From: Bacteroidota bacterium
GTDB taxonomy: Bacteria; Bacteroidota; Bacteroidia; Bacteroidales; JACABE01
NCBI GenBank assembly: GCA_013377005.1
Contig: JACABE010000004.1
Span: 1 to 64,000 of the forward strand
Reading direction: 5' to 3'
Length of the DNA: 64,000 nucleotides
The position numbers and the translations under genes were made by a program. A model generated the notes under the pieces. It was given only the letters and a program-made list of their open reading frames with translations, made no database searches and had not been told where the DNA came from. This document shows, piece after piece, positions 34,906 through 44,508 of this stretch (the stretch's first letter is position 1; the number at the start of each line of letters is the position of its first letter).

Positions 34906-36729
34906 TTAATCCATAAATCCAATATTAACCGATTGAATATCTATATTTTTATTTATTATTCTATGTTGCCATATTTTTTTATTAAAGTTCCCTTTTTTAA
35001 TTTTATAAGTATTATAATTGTTTCTATTTGAAGAGTCTGTTAATACGGTATTGGTATTATAAGTTATAATTCCAAAATTGTTGTTAGAATAAATAAAAAC
35101 ATCTACAGTATCTGAAATAAAAATATCATTCTTACATTGCAACTTATTTATTTTAGATGATATAAGAATAAAATCATTTGTTTGATAAGCTTGTTTTAGA
35201 ATAAATGAATAAAATATTTCGTCTTTAGTTGTTTTACAATCATCTATTAATTCATCTTTATCTCTTATAATATCTCTATCTTTATTGTAAATTAATTTGC
35301 TATAAGATCTCCAATTAAAACCTTGTTCTGTAAGCCTCTTTGCTTCATGCAAATAAGAATGACTCTGCCACAATGATGGTGCATAAATAGCAGTTTGATT
35401 TCCAATATTTTCGTAATAATCAGTTTTCATAAATTCATCCATAAATGTTATTCTAACTTGAGATTGCTTTAAATCATTTGCATACATTTTATTTGCATAA
35501 TCGTGAGCTATAGAAGTATATAATAAAAAAATTAATATGAGACATCTGCTTAGTATTTTCATCCAATAAATCATCATCATTTTTTTATCAATCCACAAAA
35601 AGATACTCATAAAAAACAATGAAGTGCCAAAAAATTGGAAAACAGTAATCGTATAATGCTCCATCTGAAAAGTTGTGTATTTATTACTCAACGATAAAAG
35701 TAAAGCAGGCAAGATGAGTAATAAAATACCCATAAGCATTCCCCAATAGAGTCTTGAAAATGGTATTTTTTTTGAAATCTTAATGAATGGAATATAGAGA
35801 ATACCTATTAAAAAGAGTTTTAAATAATTTGCAATAGATAGCGTTTCAGAAAAAATAAAAGCAAAAGGATTGAACCCTTCAACATCCGGCGATCTATCAA
35901 TAAAGAACTTAAAACTGCCAAAAAAATTATTTAAAGGCAAAGCACCATTTATAAATTTTAAAACCGTGTTATAGTAATTTGTTAAAGAGAAATTATTAGC
36001 AAATTGATTCCCTTCATAATTAGATGGATGGAAAAAAGACCAAGATAACATTAATATTATGTAAACCAATATAATTATTAAATATCCTTTAAATGAATAG
36101 AGTGCTTTTTTAAAACGAGTAAATAGTGTGTATTTTTCATTAATTACATTTGTGAAAGCTAAAGAAAAGTAAAAGAAACTATAAACAATATGAATTTCAT
36201 AAAACAATAATCCAAAAGCAAAAAGGAAATATGATATGTAAAGATTTTTTTTATTTTTGGTTTCAAAGTATAATTGATAATAGCTAAAACCCCATACTAA
36301 ACTTGCAAAAGCAGTTGTGAAATAACAATGATATGAAATAAATATATTATAATCAGCTGTTAATTGAAAGAAAATAAAAAAAATTAAAAGAAATAATAAG
36401 CCTGCTTTTCTTTTATTAAAATACCATGAAATTACTTTATTAAAGCCATGAAAAATAAAAAAAATTGGCAGAAATTGCATTATTTTTGTCCATAAAATTG
36501 GATCAAAAAAATATGGAATATAGGAAAAAAAACTAGTCAATAAAAAGAAGATACGACCTTGATGCACTGCAAAAGAATATGCATTTTCCCAATAACCACA
36601 TTTGCACATTTGTAAAGTACACAAATCATCAGCAGTTACAAACCCAATTATTACAAGTGGAGCAAAGGTAATGAGAGCAATAATAAGAATACCAATTAGT
36701 ATAGCTTTATTTTTAAATAATTTTGACAT
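34906..36729 (-). CDS. Polytopic membrane protein, possible glycosyltransferase
   Basis: This 607-residue protein has roughly 11 hydrophobic helices over residues 10-420 and a soluble tail. After helix 1 comes VTADDLCTLQMCKCG, with paired acidic residues Asp34/Asp35 in the position used by GT-C enzymes for metal or donor binding, then GRIFFLLTSF. It resembles uncharacterised membrane proteins in Bacteroidota surface-glycan loci. A minus-strand -7 type element TACCTTTG lies at 36768-36775. The downstream 772-residue protein is 42 bp away and probably in the same operon. Function is inferred from topology and neighbours only. Confidence 0.58.
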   Translation of the reverse strand: MSKLFKNKAILIGILIIALITFAPLVIIGFVTADDLCTLQMCKCGYWENAYSFAVHQGRIFFLLTSFFSYIPYFFDPILWTKIMQFLPIFFIFHGFNKVISWYFNKRKAGLLFLLIFFIFFQLTADYNIFISYHCYFTTAFASLVWGFSYYQLYFETKNKKNLYISYFLFAFGLLFYEIHIVYSFFYFSLAFTNVINEKYTLFTRFKKALYSFKGYLIIILVYIILMLSWSFFHPSNYEGNQFANNFSLTNYYNTVLKFINGALPLNNFFGSFKFFIDRSPDVEGFNPFAFIFSETLSIANYLKLFLIGILYIPFIKISKKIPFSRLYWGMLMGILLLILPALLLSLSNKYTTFQMEHYTITVFQFFGTSLFFMSIFLWIDKKMMMIYWMKILSRCLILIFLLYTSIAHDYANKMYANDLKQSQVRITFMDEFMKTDYYENIGNQTAIYAPSLWQSHSYLHEAKRLTEQGFNWRSYSKLIYNKDRDIIRDKDELIDDCKTTKDEIFYSFILKQAYQTNDFILISSKINKLQCKNDIFISDTVDVFIYSNNNFGIITYNTNTVLTDSSNRNNYNTYKIKKGNFNKKIWQHRIINKNIDIQSVNIGFMD

Positions 36730-36843
36730 TTTAAAAAATTAGTGATTTAATTGGTAAAACTAATTTACAAAGGTAAATAAAAATATACATTAATAATTTT
36801 ACAAAAAACACTACTTTTGTTGAAAATTTAAACCTATAAAAAC

Positions 36844-37533
36844 ATGAAATTTGGTGTAGTTATTTTTCCTGGTTCTAATTGCGACCACGATATGATATAT
36901 GTTTTGAAAAAAATAATGAATCAGGAAGTAGTTGAGCTTTGGCATAAAAATACTGACCTTCAGGGTTGCAATTTTATTGTACTTCCAGGTGGCTTTTCTT
37001 ATGGTGATTATTTAAGAAGTGGTGCCATTGCACGTTTTTCTCCAATTATGGAAAAAGTAATAGAATTTGCCAACAATGGTGGCTATGTGATGGGGATTTG
37101 TAACGGATTTCAGATACTTGTTGAAGCAAAATTATTGCCTGGTACACTTACAGCCAATAAAAATCATCAGTTTATATGTAAAAACACATATATTATTCCT
37201 CACGAAAGCAAATCTGCCATTACAAGAAATCTTAACAAAAACGAAGCCCTCAAAATACCTATCGCACATGGTGAAGGACGATATTATGCAGACCACGAAA
37301 CCATAAAACAATTACAAGCCAATAACCAGATATTATTTAGTTATTGCGACATGGAAGGGAAAATTACACCCGAAGCTAATCCAAATGGATCCACGTCAAA
37401 TATTGCAGGGATTTGTAATGAAGGTCGTAATGTATTTGGAATGATGCCACATCCAGAAAGAGCCGCAGATCCTACACTAGGTAATATTGATGGAAAATTG
37501 ATTTTCAACTCTATTATCAAAACTCTTGAGTAA
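36844..37533 (+). CDS. purQ: Phosphoribosylformylglycinamidine synthase, glutaminase subunit PurQ
   Basis: This 229-residue class I glutamine amidotransferase feeds ammonia to PurL in step 4 of purine synthesis. The nucleophile is Cys86 in GICNGFQ, and the catalytic His203/Glu205 lie in MMPHPERA. The N-terminal FPGSNCDHD and LPGGFSYGDYLRSGAIA are canonical. A stand-alone PurQ implies a PurS/PurQ/PurL complex rather than the fused large PurL; purS and purL are not in this window. A -7 type element TACTTTTG lies at 36812-36819. rnhB follows after 5 bp, so the two are co-transcribed. Confidence 0.94.
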   Translation: MKFGVVIFPGSNCDHDMIYVLKKIMNQEVVELWHKNTDLQGCNFIVLPGGFSYGDYLRSGAIARFSPIMEKVIEFANNGGYVMGICNGFQILVEAKLLPGTLTANKNHQFICKNTYIIPHESKSAITRNLNKNEALKIPIAHGEGRYYADHETIKQLQANNQILFSYCDMEGKITPEANPNGSTSNIAGICNEGRNVFGMMPHPERAADPTLGNIDGKLIFNSIIKTLE

Positions 37534-37538
37534 ATAAT

Positions 37539-38129
37539 ATGTTGCAGCCCTATTACACCCTTGATTTAGTAGAAGCTGGTTGTGATGAAGCAGGAAGAGG
37601 TTGTTTAGCTGGACCTGTATTTGCGGCAGCAGTTATTTTACCTAAAAATTTTCACAACGAAACGCTGAACGACTCAAAGAAACTGAGTTTGAAACAGCGA
37701 AAGATGTTAAGACCTATCATTGAAAGCGAAGCATTGGCTTATGCAGTAGCCAAAATTGACAATCAGGAAATTGATCAGATAAATATTTTAAATGCTTCTT
37801 TTAAAGCAATGCAATTAGCAGTTGTTCAACTTTCAATTAAACCAGAATTACTTTTAATTGATGGAAATCGTTTTAAAAATACTTTGAATATACCACATAA
37901 ATGCTTTATTGAAGGTGATGGTATTTATATGTCAATTGCAGCTGCTTCAGTGCTTGCAAAGACCTATCGAGATGATTTTATGGAAGAAATAGATAAAGAA
38001 AATCCTGTTTACGGCTGGAAAAACAACAAAGGTTATCCCACCAAATTACACAAAACAGCTATTATACTTCATGGATGTACACAATATCATCGTATGACTT
38101 ACACCCCTTGTATGCCAAAGCTTTTTTAA
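37539..38129 (+). CDS. rnhB: Ribonuclease HII
   Basis: This 196-residue enzyme cuts the RNA strand of RNA-DNA hybrids and starts removal of misincorporated ribonucleotides. The acidic active site is visible: Asp16/Glu17 in AGCDEAGRG, Asp108 in LLIDGNRF, and Asp127 in EGDGIYMSIAAASVLAKTYRD. GPVFAAAVILP and NDSKKLS are family motifs. Length is normal. It begins 5 bp after purQ and is convergent with the aminotransferase gene, with only 9 bp between stops and no clear terminator. Confidence 0.95.
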   Translation: MLQPYYTLDLVEAGCDEAGRGCLAGPVFAAAVILPKNFHNETLNDSKKLSLKQRKMLRPIIESEALAYAVAKIDNQEIDQINILNASFKAMQLAVVQLSIKPELLLIDGNRFKNTLNIPHKCFIEGDGIYMSIAAASVLAKTYRDDFMEEIDKENPVYGWKNNKGYPTKLHKTAIILHGCTQYHRMTYTPCMPKLF

Positions 38130-38138
38130 TTTTTAGCT

Positions 38139-38966
38139 CTAAGAGAAATCGTAAATATAGTTTTCAACTTCTTCTTCATAACTATTCATTAATTTACGAA
38201 TAATAGAATTATTTACATCAAATCTAATATTATTAATAGAAGAAATCGGTAAAATTTGGGGCGAAGTTCCTGAAATAAAGGCTGCATTATATTGCCCAAT
38301 GTTTTTTTTATTTACACAATCCTCAGAAATTTCTAGCCCAGATAAACGAGCTGCTTTTATAACAAATTTGCGAGTAATACCAGGTAAAACCATTCTTATT
38401 GGAGCTGTTATCAATAAGTTATCTTTTATAAAAAAAACATTTGATTTACTACCTTCTGTAATCCATCCATTTTTATTTACTAAAAGTAATTCATAAACTT
38501 TTTCTTTAATGATAATATCATCTAAAGTTTCACGAAAGTCATCATTAGCAATCTTGGCATTCGGGTTATCACGTTCAGCAGAATATAATAGTACTTCTAC
38601 TCCGTTTTTATACTGCAAAACACTAGGATAATTATGTTTTGTAAAATAACATATAAAAGAGACTTTTTGATTTTTTTTATAATGAAATAAAACCTTAATA
38701 TTACCATTAAGACATTGATTTTCTGTAGATAATTGCCTAATAGAATTACTAATCTCTGAATCACTAATTCCAATACTAAACCCTGCAATATTAGCTGAGT
38801 AATATAAGCGCATCACATGATCTTCCAAAAACAAAGGAATACCATTTATCACCCTAATTATTTCATATACAACAGTTCCATCATTAAAATTGTCAAAATT
38901 TATATCACTCTTTTCAATTAACTGACTATTGTATATTACAATATTATGACATATTCCAGTTTCCAT
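38139..38966 (-). CDS. Class IV PLP aminotransferase / aminodeoxychorismate lyase-like
   Basis: This 275-residue fold-type IV PLP enzyme belongs to the family covering branched-chain aminotransferase, D-amino acid transaminase and 4-amino-4-deoxychorismate lyase. The PLP lysine is probably Lys138 in NPNAKIAN. EGSKSNVFFIKDN and LPGITRKFVIKAARLSG are cofactor-site motifs, and GTSPQILPISSI is near the C-terminus. Small size and the DGTVVYEIIRVINGIPLFLEDHVMRL start favour a PabC-like or unassigned class over IlvE. Substrate cannot be fixed. An MFS gene lies 10 bp upstream on the same strand, suggesting co-transcription. Confidence 0.82.
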   Translation of the reverse strand: METGICHNIVIYNSQLIEKSDINFDNFNDGTVVYEIIRVINGIPLFLEDHVMRLYYSANIAGFSIGISDSEISNSIRQLSTENQCLNGNIKVLFHYKKNQKVSFICYFTKHNYPSVLQYKNGVEVLLYSAERDNPNAKIANDDFRETLDDIIIKEKVYELLLVNKNGWITEGSKSNVFFIKDNLLITAPIRMVLPGITRKFVIKAARLSGLEISEDCVNKKNIGQYNAAFISGTSPQILPISSINNIRFDVNNSIIRKLMNSYEEEVENYIYDFS

Positions 38967-38976
38967 TCTTTATATT

Positions 38977-40275
38977 TTAATTTGCATACTTAACTACTTT
39001 ATCCCTACGATATGACCACAACATTAGGCTTATTGCAATTAATAATGCTCCAACTGCTAACATAAACGTAGTAAAAAACCCAAATAATTCGTATATTATT
39101 ACCCCTGAAGTAGGTGCAAAAACTGCTCGTAAACCTGTAAGCGAAAGATGAACAGATTGATAATCTCCTGCTTCACTGCTTCGGCAAAAATATGCAGAAC
39201 CTATACTCCACAACAATGACATAGTAGCTGCAAAGATACTCTGAAAAATTAAATAAGGTATCATTGTGTAGTATAATTTTATACCAAATATTTCTACGTT
39301 TTGAGGAAAAAAGTCCGTAAGTGCTAATGATAGTATGAATAACATGATGGATGAAAACGTAATAATAGCAAATTTCCTGGGGTCTATTTTATCAATTAAT
39401 TTACTAAAAAAAGGCAGTAATGCAATGGCAATAATATTATATATATTCTTATAAAAAGCTACACTCGAATAGTTCAAATGTAGTGCTTTATCAAAATAAA
39501 TGGTAATTACAGTTACTGAAATCATAAATGCAAATCCATAAATCATAAAACCAGCTTCAAAATGCAGGTAAGGTTTGTTGTTTTTTAAAATATTTAGCAT
39601 ATTTAACAAAGACTTCTTTAGGGATTTGGAAAAATCTTCTTTAGTAGATGTAAGTATTTCTTCCTTAAAATCAATCATTGAAAGTAAATATACCGAAAGA
39701 ACCCCCATTAATGCAACAATTGGAAATACATAAGTAAAAGCAAAATTGTCTATATCGAGAAGAATTCCGTATAATAATGTAACAATTAGCATTACAACTT
39801 TATTCAGAGCAGTTGCGTAACCGTATAAGCGGCCAAAATGTTCGTTTCGATATGCGTTTTTTAAAAAGTAATTAATATTAGGGTAAATAATTGGCATACC
39901 CGCATAATACACAAAAAAGATTGCTAAAAATAAAATATGAAAAAAAGGCTCGGCAGCAATACCCTGACTACTTCGTGGGAAAAACAGCAAAAGCATCAAT
40001 GGTAGGCGAGTAAATAAAGCAGTGTAACGCAATAATTTCTTTTTATCTTTGATTCTTTTCAGGATTTCATTTAAAAAAATCAAGAAAACATATAATATCA
40101 AGCTGAATTGGAACAATAATCCCAATTGATAATTATTCCCTTTTAAACTTTTGATAAAAACAAATTCATTTAAAGCTAAAATTCCAACAATAAAACCTTC
40201 GATTAAAGAATACCACACATGCAATCGAAGTGTTTTTTCCTCTAACTCATTCAATTTGAGTTTTAAAAAATTCAT
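38977..40275 (-). CDS. MFS-type membrane transporter
   Basis: This 432-residue inner-membrane protein has about 12 hydrophobic helices. The halves are joined by a basic loop (DFKEEILTSTKEDFSKSLKKSLLNMLN). There is a short SKLIDKIDPRKFAI loop between helices 8 and 9, typical of MFS carriers. Substrate is unknown. The start at ATG 40275 is preferred to an in-frame TTG at 40329 because the promoter (40299-40330) overlaps the longer version. The class IV aminotransferase follows 10 bp downstream. It is divergent from the CvfB-like gene. Confidence 0.82.
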   Translation of the reverse strand: MNFLKLKLNELEEKTLRLHVWYSLIEGFIVGILALNEFVFIKSLKGNNYQLGLLFQFSLILYVFLIFLNEILKRIKDKKKLLRYTALFTRLPLMLLLFFPRSSQGIAAEPFFHILFLAIFFVYYAGMPIIYPNINYFLKNAYRNEHFGRLYGYATALNKVVMLIVTLLYGILLDIDNFAFTYVFPIVALMGVLSVYLLSMIDFKEEILTSTKEDFSKSLKKSLLNMLNILKNNKPYLHFEAGFMIYGFAFMISVTVITIYFDKALHLNYSSVAFYKNIYNIIAIALLPFFSKLIDKIDPRKFAIITFSSIMLFILSLALTDFFPQNVEIFGIKLYYTMIPYLIFQSIFAATMSLLWSIGSAYFCRSSEAGDYQSVHLSLTGLRAVFAPTSGVIIYELFGFFTTFMLAVGALLIAISLMLWSYRRDKVVKYAN

Positions 40276-40298
40276 TAAAATATAATTATATAAGTTTA

Positions 40299-40330
40299 CA
40301 AAGTTAAGAAAAGGATTAAGACTTAACAAA
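40299..40330 (-). promoter_or_regulatory. Strong Bacteroidota-type promoter for the MFS gene
   Basis: On the minus strand, TTTG (40327-40330) is followed after 20 bp by TAACTTTG (40299-40306), a near-consensus match with a 23-bp gap to the ATG at 40275. Confidence 0.7.
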
Positions 40331-40336
40331 TCTTAG

Positions 40337-40364
40337 TTTGTAATATAGAATTATGCTAACTTTG
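40337..40364 (+). promoter_or_regulatory. Divergent promoter candidate for the CvfB-like gene
   Basis: TTTG (40337-40340) is followed after 16 bp by TAACTTTG (40357-40364), the same -7 box as the opposing promoter. The spacing is short for the consensus. It ends 16 bp before the ATG at 40381, giving a very short leader. Confidence 0.5.
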
Positions 40365-40380
40365 CAAAAAATAAATACTT

Positions 40381-41214
40381 ATGGTAGAAATTGGAAAATA
40401 TACAGAACTTGAAATAGAAAAAATCATCCAACAAGGAGCTTACCTTTTGACTGGTGATGAAACAGCAAGTATTTTATTACCAACAAAATATATTCCTGAA
40501 GGTTTAGATGTAGGCGATAAAGTTAAAGTATTTATTTACCGTGATTCTGAAGACAAAATTATTGCAACTACAGAAATACCTTATGCAATAGTGGGCGAAT
40601 GTGCCTATTTAAAAGTAAAATCTCAAACAAATTTTGGTGCTTTTCTCGATTGGGGTTTAATGAAAGATTTATTAGTTCCTTTTCGTGAACAAAAAGAAGA
40701 AATGAGAACAGGAGAATCTTACCTTGTAAGACTATATCTTGATGAAAGTAGTGACCGAATAGTTGCAACCCAACATATAAATAAATTTTTACGTGACAAC
40801 GAAATTACTATTCAGCCAAATGATGAGGTAGATATATTAGTGTGCGAGCCTGTTTTACTTGGTGTTAAGGTAATCGTAAATCAAAAATATTGGGGTATGT
40901 TATTTAAAAACCAACTTTTTTGCGAAGTTGAACATGGTCAAAAAATGAAAGCTTGGGTAAAACAAATCAGAGAAGATGGAAAAATTGATGTAAGTCTTCA
41001 ACAACCGGGATTTAAAGAAGTATTATCAGCAGAAGAAAAAATTGTAAATTTGTTGCAGCAAAACGAAGGCTATTGCGAATTAAACGATAACAGTAGTCCT
41101 GATGAAATATATATAGAATTACAAATTAGCAAAAAAGTATTTAAAAAAGCAATCGGCAAGCTTTTCCGTGAAAAGCGAATTATGATTGAAGAAAAGGGAA
41201 TACGATTAATGTAA
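40381..41214 (+). CDS. CvfB/YitL-like S1 RNA-binding protein
   Basis: This 277-residue cytosolic protein is related to CvfB. It has an S1-like domain at about 1-65, a true S1 domain at about 70-135 (LKVKSQTNFGAFLDWGLMKDLLVPFREQ), a third OB-like segment (about 145-210 with VKVIVNQKYWGMLF), and a C-terminal winged-helix (about 225-277, ending KLFREKRIMIEEKGIRL). CvfB in Firmicutes binds RNA and influences virulence gene expression; the role in Bacteroidota is not established. It is transcribed divergently from the MFS gene from a compact promoter region. Confidence 0.87.
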   Translation: MVEIGKYTELEIEKIIQQGAYLLTGDETASILLPTKYIPEGLDVGDKVKVFIYRDSEDKIIATTEIPYAIVGECAYLKVKSQTNFGAFLDWGLMKDLLVPFREQKEEMRTGESYLVRLYLDESSDRIVATQHINKFLRDNEITIQPNDEVDILVCEPVLLGVKVIVNQKYWGMLFKNQLFCEVEHGQKMKAWVKQIREDGKIDVSLQQPGFKEVLSAEEKIVNLLQQNEGYCELNDNSSPDEIYIELQISKKVFKKAIGKLFREKRIMIEEKGIRLM

Positions 41215-41280
41215 CTTAAAATTTTATCAAGATATCTATTGTCAATAAGTAAAGTAAAGTAATTTAAAATATACAATACA

Positions 41281-43071
41281 ATGAAAAATAAACGTTTTCT
41301 GCTAATATTAAGTCATTTATTTTTATATTTTGCACTATTTGCACAACAATATAATGCAGAAATAACAACCAATGAGCTCAAATCAACAATTGGTTATCTG
41401 GCTTCAGATTCTTTAAAAGGAAGAAAGCCGGGAACTAAAGAAATTACAATTGCAGCCAATTATATCCAATCTCAATTTAAGCAAGCTGGATTGAAATTTA
41501 ATAAAAATAATGGTTTACAAAACTTTGATATTGTTACAGGTGTTTCATTAGGTAAAGAGAACAAATATTTTTTTAATGGACAATATGGTATTGTTGGTAA
41601 AGATTTTACTCCTCTTGCTTTTTCAAAAAACGCATTTCTGTTTACAAAAGTAGTTTTTGTAGGTTATGGAATATCAGTAAACAAAGACAGTTTGAAATGG
41701 GACGATTATAAAGGCATGGATGTTAGCGGAAAATGGGTTATGATTTTACGTGGACATCCTGAATTAAGCAATGCTGATAGTCGTTTCAATGAATTTGTCG
41801 ACCAAAGAGATAAAGCACTCTTAGCTTCAGACAAAGGTGCTGCCGGTGTTATCTTTGTTACGCCTGTTGAAATAAATAAGACAGATGAAATAGTTTCATT
41901 AAATTATGATAAAAGTCCATCTGTAGCTAATTTGCCTGTTATTAATATTACCCGAAAAATGGCAAATCAAATTCTATCGAATGATTCAAGCCATACAATA
42001 GAAAAACTGGAAATAACTATCAATAAAACTAAAAGACCTAACAGCTTTCAGATACCGGAAAAACTATTGGTAAAAACAGATATAAAAATTGACAAGCAAC
42101 AAACACAAAATGTATATGGAACTATTGAAGGTAGTGATCCTATCCTGAAAAATGAATATATAGTGATAGGTGCACATTATGATCATTTAGGATTTGGTGG
42201 CGCTGGTTCTGGGTCAAGAATGCCAGATACTGTTGCTGTTCATAATGGGGCTGATGACAATGCATCTGGTGTAGCAGGTATAATTGAAATGGCACAGAAA
42301 TTAAGTGCAGAAAAAACCAATCTTAAACGTTCGATTATCTTTGTAGCCTTTAGTGCCGAAGAAATGGGATTATTGGGCTCTAAATATTTTGTGAAGAATT
42401 TACCAATTAAATCCAATCAGGTAAAGGCAATGGTAAATCTAGATATGATAGGTCGTTTAAGGCAGGATGACCCTTACATTCTTATTAGCGGAACAGGAAC
42501 TGCTACCGAAAGCGAAAGCTTATTAAACGGATTAAAGAAAAACACACAAATCCCTTTAAAATATTCGCCCGAAGGCTATGGTGCTTCTGACCATTCTTCC
42601 TTTTATGGAGAAAATATCCCAGTTTTCTTTTTAACCACCGGAGCACACGAAGATTATCATACACCCTTTGATGATGCAGATCGAATCAATTATGAAGGAG
42701 AGAAACAAGTATTGGATTTTACTTATTTATTACTTTCCGATTTAATCAATCGTAGCAAATCTCTAACATTTAAAGAATCTGGTCCTAAATCCACAGACGG
42801 TTACCGTGGAGATTTAAAAGTTACCCTGGGTATTATGCCCGATTTTGCAACTCAGGACGAAAAAGGTTTACGCGCTGATATGGTAAGAAAAGATGGTCCG
42901 GCTTCTAAAGCAGGTATGCTGAAAGGTGATGTGATTGTTGCTATAGATGGCAAATCTGTTAAAAACGTTTACGAATACATGGCTCGCTTGAAACAACTAC
43001 AAAAAGGGCAATTGGTAAGTGTAGATGTAATACGCAACGGACAAAAAATAGTATTGCTGGTGCAGTTGTAG
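41281..43071 (+). CDS. Secreted M28-family aminopeptidase with PA and PDZ domains
   Basis: This 596-residue exported metallopeptidase has a signal peptide (about 1-22, cleavage near FAQQ). A protease-associated (PA) insert covers about 110-225 (YKGMDVSGKWVMILRG, DKGAAGVIFV). The di-zinc M28 core (about 270-490) shows GAHYDHLGFG (His299, Asp301), HNGADDNASGVAG, FVAFSAEEMGLLGS, VNLDMIGRL, and GYGASDHSSF with a late His in GAHEDYHTPFDD. A C-terminal PDZ-like domain (about 505-596) has GPASKAGMLKGDVIVAIDGK. It probably trims peptides in the periplasm or outside. No sorting tail is present. Confidence 0.93.
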   Translation: MKNKRFLLILSHLFLYFALFAQQYNAEITTNELKSTIGYLASDSLKGRKPGTKEITIAANYIQSQFKQAGLKFNKNNGLQNFDIVTGVSLGKENKYFFNGQYGIVGKDFTPLAFSKNAFLFTKVVFVGYGISVNKDSLKWDDYKGMDVSGKWVMILRGHPELSNADSRFNEFVDQRDKALLASDKGAAGVIFVTPVEINKTDEIVSLNYDKSPSVANLPVINITRKMANQILSNDSSHTIEKLEITINKTKRPNSFQIPEKLLVKTDIKIDKQQTQNVYGTIEGSDPILKNEYIVIGAHYDHLGFGGAGSGSRMPDTVAVHNGADDNASGVAGIIEMAQKLSAEKTNLKRSIIFVAFSAEEMGLLGSKYFVKNLPIKSNQVKAMVNLDMIGRLRQDDPYILISGTGTATESESLLNGLKKNTQIPLKYSPEGYGASDHSSFYGENIPVFFLTTGAHEDYHTPFDDADRINYEGEKQVLDFTYLLLSDLINRSKSLTFKESGPKSTDGYRGDLKVTLGIMPDFATQDEKGLRADMVRKDGPASKAGMLKGDVIVAIDGKSVKNVYEYMARLKQLQKGQLVSVDVIRNGQKIVLLVQL

Positions 43072-43201
43072 CTGAAATTTGCATTCATTTACTATTTTTT
43101 AGTGATGATTTTTAATGTATTCAAGTTGAAAAGAAGAACGATATTCAATAAATAATAATAATTCCTTCCTATCTTTGCATAAATATTTTGCAACTTAATA
43201 A

Positions 43202-44272
43202 ATGAACATAGCAGCATTGGTTTCGGGTGGTGTGGATAGCTCGGTAACTGTTTATCAAATGAAAGAACAAGGTTACGATCCTACCATATTCTACATTAAA
43301 ATAGGCATGGAAGACGAACATGGTTATATTGATTGTCCTTCGGAAGAAGATATTCAGATTACTACCTATATTGCCCGTAAATATGGCTGTAAATTCGAAA
43401 TTGTATCTTTACAACAGGATTACTGGGAAAAAGTAGTGGATTATACCATACAATCTGTTAAGCGTGGGTTAACACCCAATCCTGATATGATGTGCAACAA
43501 ACTCATTAAATTCGGAACGTTTGAAGAAAGATACGGTAAGGATTTCGATAAAATTGCAACAGGGCATTATGCTACTACTACCGAAAAGAATGGTATTGTT
43601 TACCTTTCTACTGCCAAAGATAAAGTTAAAGATCAAACCTATTTTTTGGGACAAATTAATTACTTACAGGTATCAAAACTGATGTTTCCGATAGGTGATT
43701 TGCTCAAAAGCGAAGTGAGAAGTATTGCGAAAGCAGAGAGATTACCAAGTGCTGATCGCAAAGATAGCCAGGGAATATGTTTCTTGGGAAAAATAAATTA
43801 TAACGATTTTATCCGACGTTATTTAGGCGAAAAGGAAGGCAAGATAATAGAATTAGAAACCGGGAAAATTGTTGGAAAGCACAAAGGCTATTGGTTTCAT
43901 ACCATCGGGCAGCGTAAAGGATTAGGATTGAGTGGTGGACCATGGTTTGTAATACAAAAAGATGTGGAGCAAAACATCATATATGTTTCTAATGGCTATG
44001 ATCCGGAAAAACAATACGGGAAAACAATAAACTTAGGAGCTTTCGATTTTATTTCAGAAAACCCATGGGGCGATTTCAAAGGTATAATTGATGTGAACTT
44101 TAAAATACGCCATACTCCTGAATTTACAAAAGGTAGTTTGGAGAAAATCGGGGATATTTACCGTATTCGCTCACAGGAAAAAATACAAGGTATAGCAGCA
44201 GGACAATTTGGAGTAATCTACGATGAAAAAGAAGAAATCTGTATCGGCAGTGGCGTAATCATTGGTTCTTAA
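43202..44272 (+). CDS. mnmA: tRNA-specific 2-thiouridylase MnmA
   Basis: This 356-residue enzyme adds the 2-thio group to U34 of tRNA-Lys, -Glu and -Gln, using ATP and a relayed persulfide. The PP-loop SGGVDSSV is at residues 8-15. The two catalytic cysteines lie in [13 protein letters not shown] and [24 protein letters not shown] and [15 protein letters not shown] are canonical. A TATCTTTG (-7 type) box is at 43170-43177. Convergent with a small membrane protein gene, stop to stop 2 bp. Confidence 0.96.
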   Translation: MNIAALVSGGVDSSVTVYQMKEQGYDPTIFYIKIGMEDEHGYIDCPSEEDIQITTYIARKYGCKFEIVSLQQDYWEKVVDYTIQSVKRGLTPNPDMMCNKLIKFGTFEERYGKDFDKIATGHYATTTEKNGIVYLSTAKDKVKDQTYFLGQINYLQVSKLMFPIGDLLKSEVRSIAKAERLPSADRKDSQGICFLGKINYNDFIRRYLGEKEGKIIELETGKIVGKHKGYWFHTIGQRKGLGLSGGPWFVIQKDVEQNIIYVSNGYDPEKQYGKTINLGAFDFISENPWGDFKGIIDVNFKIRHTPEFTKGSLEKIGDIYRIRSQEKIQGIAAGQFGVIYDEKEEICIGSGVIIGS

Positions 44273-44274
44273 AA

Positions 44275-44508
44275 TTAATCTAGCTTTTCATTATCTGTAT
44301 TTTCTATTATCTTCTTCAGGCTTTTAATTTCTTTGTGTAATCTTATACTTTCAATGGCACTCAGAAAAATATATAAAGCTACTCCTGAGTGAAAATATAT
44401 AATAGCATCTGTATAATGAAGAATTCTACAAGCTGCACTTATTACCATTATTAGAGCAGAAATACCCATGAGAATACTCAAAATGGTATCAATTGTTTTT
44501 TTATGCAT
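44275..44508 (-). CDS. Small two-helix membrane protein, unknown function
   Basis: This 77-residue protein has two hydrophobic helices (about 7-28 and 37-54) and a charged C-terminal tail that could form a short coiled coil (IRLHKEIKSLKKIIENTDNEK). It has no recognised domain. A minus-strand -7 type element TAATTTTG lies at 44536-44543. It is convergent with mnmA. Conserved topology and a plausible promoter support it as a real gene, but the function is unknown. Confidence 0.6.
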   Translation of the reverse strand: MHKKTIDTILSILMGISALIMVISAACRILHYTDAIIYFHSGVALYIFLSAIESIRLHKEIKSLKKIIENTDNEKLD

